From Promicromonospora sukumoe (GTDB taxonomy: Bacteria > Actinomycetota > Actinomycetes > Actinomycetales > Cellulomonadaceae), in contig NZ_JACGWV010000001.1 in assembly GCF_014137995.1 (NCBI RefSeq), forward strand, positions 2,418,001 through 2,482,000: 64,000 bases of DNA, read 5' to 3'. The position numbers and the translations under genes were made by a program. Numbering within the stretch: the first letter of the stretch is position 1; each line of letters opens with the position of its first letter. Of this stretch, positions 59,207-64,000 are shown piece by piece. Under the pieces are notes generated by a model. It ran no database searches. It was given only the letters and a program-made list of their open reading frames with translations, and was not told the DNA's origin.

Positions 59207-60438
59207 GGCGCGGTCGGGGCCGGCTCGGCCGGCGTGCGCTCGGCCTGCGTTCGGTCAGCCTGAGCGGACCCAGCCTGGGTGGACCGGGCAGGCTCAGCCT
59301 GGGCGGCCGCACCCGCCGGCTGGACCCGGCGCACCAGCCACGCGGTGCCCGCCCCGGTGAAGGCGACGAGCGCGAGGAGCCCACTGATCATGTGCAGGTT
59401 CCAGGCGGGACCGCCGGCCGTGACGGTGCTGACCGCGAGCACCGCGCCCCAGACGACGGCGGGCGCGGCCAGCCCCAGGACCATCCAGCTCTGGTCCGGT
59501 CCGAGGGCGCGCAGCCGGGGTGCCAGGGCGCGCGCCACGAGCTCGACGACGGCGGTCGCCGCCGTGATGGTCACCGGCAGCCAGAGCTCCGCGTCGCCGA
59601 GCACCAGGCAGATGAGGAACGCCGGGGCCGCGACGAGCACGGTGGGCGCCGCGACGGGCAGGCGCCAGCGGCGGGAGATCAGCAGGATCGGGACGAGCAG
59701 CACCACGGTGCTGCCCACGTAGGCGTGGAACATCTGGGCGTCCAGCGAGAAGGAGCTCATGTCCGTGTCGCCCGTGCCGAGCAGCGGCTCCTCCAGCGCG
59801 GAGGCATGCCCGGTGTAGATGTGCACGGGGATGGCGGCGAGCACGGCCGAGATGGTCGTCAGGACGGCGTCGGCGCCCCGCAGGCGCCGGCCCGGCGTCG
59901 CGGGGACGGTCGCGGAAGCGGTCGCGGAGACGGTGCTCGCGGACGACGCGACCATCAGCGCGGGCCCCGCGGCCACCAGGACCATCCCGGCGATGATCAG
60001 GTAGTGGCTGGGGCTGAAGAAGATCTCGAGCCCCTTCTCGATGCCGAACAGGTTGTGCCACAGGGTGTCGATACCGCCGCCGACCAGCAGCAGCGCCATG
60101 CCGATCACGGGCAGCCGCAGCGCGGACGGCGTCGCCCGCAGGAGGCTGCGGTAGGTCACCGTCTGCGGGAGGCGGGAGCGCAGCAGCCAGACCAGCGTGA
60201 GGCCGCAGGCCGCGATGCCGGAGTACATCACCGCGTGCCACGGCGTCCAGAAGGTCTCCAGGTCGGGGATGGTGGAGTGCGCGAACGCGTCGAGCTGCAG
60301 CCCGACCACCAGCCACAGGCTGGCGGCGGCGAGCGTCCAGCGCTCGCGGGCGGTGAACCGCGCGGAGGCGGCGCCGTCGGGCAGGTCAGGTAGCGCGGTG
60401 GCAGACGGCGGGATGGCAGACGGCGGGGTGGTGGGCAT
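59203..60438 (-). CDS. Multi-spanning membrane protein heading the cupredoxin operon
   Basis: 411 residues, about 10 TM helices. The first half has several possible metal ligands at helix ends: LDAFAHSTIPDLETFWTPWHAVMYSG, GGGIDTLWHNLFGIEKGLEIFFSPSHYLIIAGM, IPVHIYTGHASALEEP, SLDAQMFHAYVGS. This His-Asp-Trp pattern looks like a conserved family found with cupredoxin lipoproteins in actinobacteria; no biochemical role is known to me. Ala/Gln/Arg-rich C-terminal tail. ATG at 60438; it leads the four-gene operon. Confidence 0.72.
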   Translation of the reverse strand: MPTTPPSAIPPSATALPDLPDGAASARFTARERWTLAAASLWLVVGLQLDAFAHSTIPDLETFWTPWHAVMYSGIAACGLTLVWLLRSRLPQTVTYRSLLRATPSALRLPVIGMALLLVGGGIDTLWHNLFGIEKGLEIFFSPSHYLIIAGMVLVAAGPALMVASSASTVSATASATVPATPGRRLRGADAVLTTISAVLAAIPVHIYTGHASALEEPLLGTGDTDMSSFSLDAQMFHAYVGSTVVLLVPILLISRRWRLPVAAPTVLVAAPAFLICLVLGDAELWLPVTITAATAVVELVARALAPRLRALGPDQSWMVLGLAAPAVVWGAVLAVSTVTAGGPAWNLHMISGLLALVAFTGAGTAWLVRRVQPAGAAAQAEPARSTQAGSAQADRTQAERTPAEPAPTAP

Positions 60439-60584
60439 CGAGGTGGTTCCCTCTCGGGTCGTCCGGGTGCTGGGTCGTGAACACCACGAACGTAGGAAGC
60501 GCGGTCCTGCACCCGCGTCCCTCGCGGGAGCGATCCGCCCCCTACGAGAGGACCATCTTTCACCCCGGGACCTGCCCGGACGGT

Positions 60585-61289
60585 CTAGCGTCCGGGGACG
60601 ACGAGCCCGTTCTCGTACCCGAAGACGACGGCCTGCACCCGGTCGCGCAGGCCGAGCTTCTGCAGGATGCGGCTGACGTGCGACTTGACGGTCTGCTCGC
60701 TGATGACCAGGGCAGCGGCGAGCTCGCCGTTGGACATCCCGCGGCTGATCAGGGTGAGCACCTCCCGCTCGCGGTCGGTCAGGCTCTGGACCAGGGGGTG
60801 CTGCGCCGGGTCGCGGGGCGCCGCCTCGACGAACCGCTCGATGAGGCGCTGGGTGATGCCCGGCGCGAGCAGCGCGTCGCCCGCCGCGACGACGCGGACG
60901 GCGGCGGCGAGCTCGTCGGGCCCGGAGTCCTTGAGCAGGAAGCCGCTGGCGCCGGCCCGGAGGGCCTCGTAGACGTAGTGGTCCGCGTCGAAGGTCGTCA
61001 GCATCATCACCCGCGGGCGGTGTGCTGCCTCCCCGGCCCGCGCGCCCGCCGGCCGGCTCGCCGGGTCCAGCAGCTCCCGGGTCGCCGCGAGGCCGTCGAG
61101 CACGGGCATGCGCACGTCCATCAGGACGACGTCGGGGGCCAGGCGCCGGGCCTGGTCGACGGCGCCGCGGCCGTCGACCGCCTCACCGACGACCGTGATG
61201 TCGGCGTACGAGTCCAGGATGGCCCGGATGCCCACCCGGATCATCGGCTGGTCGTCCGCCACCAGCACCTTGATCGCCGCTCCGCTCAT
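60585..61289 (-). CDS. NarL/LuxR family response regulator
   Basis: Receiver domain IKVLVADDQPMIRVGIRAIL with phospho-acceptor Asp58 in VVLMDVRMP, Thr and Lys in MLTTFDAD and FLLKDS. The C-terminal LuxR HTH is LTDREREVLTLISRGMSNGELAAALVISEQTVKSHVSRILQKLGLRDR. 234 residues. The start ATG overlaps the kinase stop (ATGA). An Ala/Gly/Arg-rich insertion (RPAGARAGEAAHRP) sits in the receiver. The 146 bp between its 3' end and the cupredoxin operon start hold no gene. Confidence 0.94.
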   Translation of the reverse strand: MSGAAIKVLVADDQPMIRVGIRAILDSYADITVVGEAVDGRGAVDQARRLAPDVVLMDVRMPVLDGLAATRELLDPASRPAGARAGEAAHRPRVMMLTTFDADHYVYEALRAGASGFLLKDSGPDELAAAVRVVAAGDALLAPGITQRLIERFVEAAPRDPAQHPLVQSLTDREREVLTLISRGMSNGELAAALVISEQTVKSHVSRILQKLGLRDRVQAVVFGYENGLVVPGR

Positions 61290-62617
61290 CGCCCGCGCTC
61301 CCCCTCCGTACCGCTGTCCGTGTCAGTTCCCGCGCCGTCTCCACCGTCACGGCCGTCCCCGCCGTCCGACGCCGGGAGCGGGAGCCGCGCCATGATGCGG
61401 TACCCGCCGTCGGGCCGTGGCCCGTGCCGCAGCTCGCCGCCGAGGTGGGCGACGCGCTCCCGCATCCCGGTGATCCCGTGCCGCGACCGCTGCGTCCCGC
61501 CGGCCGGCTCGACGCTGCCGGTGCCGCCCGCCGTGTTGCTGACGGTGACGACCAGGTCGGTCCCTTCCCGGTCGACATGGACCGTCGCCGACGCGCCACG
61601 CGCGTGCCGCACCACGTTGCTCAGCGCCTCCTGGACGATCCGGTAGGCGGTGGTCCCGACGACGTCGGGCACCTGTCCCACCTCGGGCTCGACCACCAGG
61701 GTCACGGGTGCACCGTACCTGCTGGTGCCCTCGACGAGCTCCGGCAGCCGGGCCAGGCCGGGGGCCGGGTCGGTCTCGGGCGCCGCGCCGGACTCGCGCA
61801 GCACCCCGAGGAGCTGGCGCATCTCCCCCAGCGCGCCGCGGGCGCCGGCCGCGATGGCCGTGAACTCGGCCCGGGTGCTCGCGTCGACGTCGGCGAGCCG
61901 GTAGGGCGCCGACGTCGCCTGCATGTGGATCACCGACATGCTGTGCGCCACCACGTCGTGCAGCTCGCGGGCGATGCGCGTGCGTTCCTCGACGAGCGTG
62001 CGCCGCTCGTGCTCGACCCGGGCGTCCTGGCGGGCCGCGGCCAGCTCGCCGCGGATCCGCAGCCGATACCGGGAGGCGATCCCGCCGATCAGGGCGATCA
62101 GGGAGGCCAGGCCCAGCACGACGACGGCGAGGGTCTCCGCCACCTCGGAGTGCCGGTCCTCCACGGCGAGGGCGACCAGCAGCACCGACACGCCGGCGAT
62201 CGTCCACCACACGCCGACGGCGATCCGCCAGTCGTGCCGCAGCGCGACCAGGGCGACGTGGGCCACGAGCACGCAGATCGTGACGGCGGGGAACGGGGCC
62301 GGCCCCGACGCCATGACGTCCAGGGCCGCCGTCGCGAGGCACTGCACGACCGTCGCGACCACCGGGTGGCGCAGGGCGACGGGCAGCGCCAGGCAGGACA
62401 GGGAGCTCGCGACGTACGCGAGGACCGGGTCCACGTCGGCCTCGTTCGCCTGGAGCGCCAGCGCGATCATCCCGAAGGCGGCCAGCACCGAGACGACAGC
62501 GGTCCACAGGAAGTCGGAGCGGGCCGGGCGGGACGGGGCGAGGTCCCCGGTCGTCGATCCGGACCCTGTCGTTGATCCAGACCCTGACGTCGATCCGGAC
62601 CCTGTCGATACGAGCAC
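61286..62617 (-). CDS. Sensor histidine kinase (HisKA_3 type)
   Basis: Six or so TM helices (residues about 35-180) precede a HisKA_3 dimerisation domain with the phospho-His220 in RIARELHDVVAHSMSVIHMQ, and an ATPase domain (TTAYRIVQEALSNVVRHARGASATV, GITGMRERVAHLGGEL). No extracytoplasmic sensor domain is visible, as in the DesK/LiaS-like actinobacterial group. The N-terminus is a GSGST/TTGSGS repeat encoded by about 18-bp DNA repeats (62545-62612); the true start may lie after it. Forms a two-component pair with the overlapping regulator. Confidence 0.92.
   Translation of the reverse strand: MLVSTGSGSTSGSGSTTGSGSTTGDLAPSRPARSDFLWTAVVSVLAAFGMIALALQANEADVDPVLAYVASSLSCLALPVALRHPVVATVVQCLATAALDVMASGPAPFPAVTICVLVAHVALVALRHDWRIAVGVWWTIAGVSVLLVALAVEDRHSEVAETLAVVVLGLASLIALIGGIASRYRLRIRGELAAARQDARVEHERRTLVEERTRIARELHDVVAHSMSVIHMQATSAPYRLADVDASTRAEFTAIAAGARGALGEMRQLLGVLRESGAAPETDPAPGLARLPELVEGTSRYGAPVTLVVEPEVGQVPDVVGTTAYRIVQEALSNVVRHARGASATVHVDREGTDLVVTVSNTAGGTGSVEPAGGTQRSRHGITGMRERVAHLGGELRHGPRPDGGYRIMARLPLPASDGGDGRDGGDGAGTDTDSGTEGERGR
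62545..62612. repeat. Degenerate 18-bp repeats in the kinase gene 5' end
   Basis: GATCCGGACCCTGTCGTT, GATCCAGACCCTGACGTC and GATCCGGACCCTGTCGAT follow one another and encode the Gly/Ser/Thr repeat at the kinase N-terminus. Confidence 0.8.
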
Positions 62618-62755
62618 GGCCCGAAAGTATGCGGCGGCGCACCAGCAGGCAAGGGACGCACGCGCTGTGAACGTTCCGTCCGCAAATCTGCGGATCGGGT
62701 GACGGAGGTGCGTGGCGGCGCCCCCAGCCCCAGGTTCACCGCTTACCTTCTATCC

Positions 62756-63928
62756 GTGACCCTTGTCGACCTCGTGCTGATCGTCGCCCTGCTCATCGCC
62801 CTGGGCGCCGGCCTGAGCCGGGGCCTGCTGGCCACGCTCGGCGGCCTGACCGGCCTGATCCTCGGCGGGCTGGCGGCCTTCTGGGCCGTGCCCGCGGTCA
62901 ACGACGTGCTGCCCTCGGCGCAGTGGCGCGGCCCCGTCTCGATCGCGCTGGCCGTGCTGCTGCCGCTGCTCGGCGCCTCCATCGGGGCCGGGTTCGGCCA
63001 CGACCTGCGCCGCGGCGTGGACCGCACCGGGCTGCGCCCGCTGGAGCGGCTGCTGGGCGGCGCGGCGAACGTGATCGTCGTCGCGCTGGCGCTGTCCTTC
63101 GTGGGCAACGCGGTCTCCGCGACCGGCACGCCGGGCGTCTCCTCGGCCGTCTCGTCCTCCGCGGTGCTGCGCGCCATCGACGACCTGACGCCGGCCGCCG
63201 TGGGCCGGCCCCTTGCGCAGATGCGCGCCATGGTGCTCGACGACGGCCTGCCGCGGCTGAACATCCTGATGGTGCCGCGGGAGGAGGCCGTCGCGCCCGT
63301 CGTCGACCTCGACAACGCGCAGCTCGAGGCCGCCGCGCAGTCCGTCGCGCGGATCTCGGGCATCGCGTACGCGTGCGGCAAGAGCTCGACCGGCTCGGGC
63401 TTCGTCGTCGCGCCCGACCGGCTGGTCACCAACGCGCACGTCGTGGCCGGCGTGGACCGCCCCGTCGTCGAGCTGCCCGACCGGCCCGCCCGCGAGGGGC
63501 GCGTCGTGTACTTCGACCCGGTCGACGACCTCGCCGTCGTCGCCGTCGAGGACCTGGGCGCGGAGCCGCTGCGCATCTCCCGGACCCTCGCCGTCGGCGA
63601 CCGCGCCGCCGTCCAGGGCTACCCCTGGGGCGGCCCGTTCACCTCGCGCAGCGCGGGCGTGCTGAGCGTGAACACCGCGCCCGTGCCCGACGTGTACGAC
63701 GAGGGCGCCAGCCCCCGCGAGGTCTACTCGATCGCCGCGGAGGTGCGACCGGGCAACTCCGGCGGGCCGCTGCTGACCACCGACGGCCGGGTCGCGGGCG
63801 TCATCTTCGCCCGCGCCGAGGCCGACGTCGAGGTGGGCTTCGCGATGACCGACGCCGAGCTGCGCCCCGTCGCCGCGCAGGCCACCGCCCTGGACTCCCC
63901 GGTGTCGTCGGGGCGCTGCGCCGCCTGA
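62756..63928 (+). CDS. MarP-like membrane serine protease (CvpA plus trypsin fold)
   Basis: Four N-terminal TM helices of the CvpA/colicin V production type (LVDLVLIVALLIALGAGLSRG, ATLGGLTGLILGGLAAFWAVP, and two more) are followed by a periplasmic trypsin-like domain with His228 (RLVTNAHVV), Asp258 (PVDDLAVV) and Ser335 (RPGNSGGPLL). This is the layout of M. tuberculosis MarP (Rv3671c), which supports acid and oxidative stress survival; lengths agree (about 390). I chose GTG 62756; a GTG at 62699 is in frame but adds non-membrane sequence. Divergent from the two-component system. The last 72 bp of the window hold short CCGCCTGACCCAGCC repeats only. Confidence 0.9.
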   Translation: MTLVDLVLIVALLIALGAGLSRGLLATLGGLTGLILGGLAAFWAVPAVNDVLPSAQWRGPVSIALAVLLPLLGASIGAGFGHDLRRGVDRTGLRPLERLLGGAANVIVVALALSFVGNAVSATGTPGVSSAVSSSAVLRAIDDLTPAAVGRPLAQMRAMVLDDGLPRLNILMVPREEAVAPVVDLDNAQLEAAAQSVARISGIAYACGKSSTGSGFVVAPDRLVTNAHVVAGVDRPVVELPDRPAREGRVVYFDPVDDLAVVAVEDLGAEPLRISRTLAVGDRAAVQGYPWGGPFTSRSAGVLSVNTAPVPDVYDEGASPREVYSIAAEVRPGNSGGPLLTTDGRVAGVIFARAEADVEVGFAMTDAELRPVAAQATALDSPVSSGRCAA

Positions 63929-64000
63929 CCCAGCCGCCTTACCCCGCCGCCTGACCCAGCCCGCACCGCCCAGCCGCAGGCCCTAGAACGCCCGGTAGTC

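Overview
The window is a GC-rich (about 72-75 % by eye), densely packed actinobacterial chromosome segment. GTG starts, start/stop overlaps of the ATGA or GTGA type, DtxR/IdeR-like iron boxes, a MarP-type membrane protease and the HtaA/HmuTUV heme locus point to a soil member of the Micrococcales, perhaps Promicromonosporaceae or Cellulomonadaceae. That placement is inference from gene content. I see no rRNA, tRNA, CRISPR array, insertion sequence or prophage.

Layout. 1-4.2 kb: the tail of a zinc alcohol dehydrogenase, a RidA protein, two TetR regulators, a VOC protein and a FadR-type GntR regulator whose C-terminus is encoded by four identical 36-bp tandem repeats. 4.2-6.4 kb: gluconokinase and GntP permease. 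6.7-9 kb: a PucR-type regulator and an esterase. 9.2-12.7 kb: a LacI regulator overlapping a GH42 beta-galactosidase. 12.8-16.2 kb: MarR, divergent from a pyrimidine-dimer glycosylase and an MMPL transporter. 16.5-18.1 kb: a DUF222/HNH endonuclease. 18.3-19.9 kb: a molybdenum sulfite-oxidase-like enzyme with a flavin reductase.

20.0-31.2 kb (minus strand) is one long set of overlapping genes: ABC importer (binding protein, two permeases, ATPase), IclR regulator, pobA, pcaH, pcaG, pcaB, pcaD, pcaC. It would import an aromatic acid, hydroxylate 4-hydroxybenzoate to protocatechuate and take that to 3-oxoadipate. pcaI, pcaJ and pcaF are not in the window. An IclR-type palindrome precedes it. Then come an NLP-type secreted protein, an ECF41-like sigma factor with two hydrolases, an XRE regulator, an SDR, an NDH-2/cytochrome b pair with a 60-residue membrane protein, an aminoglycoside-phosphotransferase-fold kinase, and an orphan HsdR-N-type nuclease of lower GC.

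43.6-54.2 kb is the most distinctive block: overlapping iron boxes, hmuT-hmuU-hmuV, then four large surface proteins (two with HtaA domains, one of these ending in a WxL-like domain, followed by a DUF916-type WxL-partner protein) and two DUF202 membrane proteins. I read it as an iron-regulated heme capture and import system with an unusual WxL-like wall module. 54.8-64 kb: a secreted GH16/ricin-lectin glucanase, a four-gene cupredoxin/membrane-protein operon, a two-component system and a MarP-like protease.

Two genome-scale signatures stand out. First, long intergenic hairpins (arms 21-34 nt) fall into sequence families; one has four copies here, and three of those lie in a duplicated block behind the DUF202 genes. 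Second, many otherwise ordinary enzymes and regulators carry in-frame low-complexity or minisatellite insertions.
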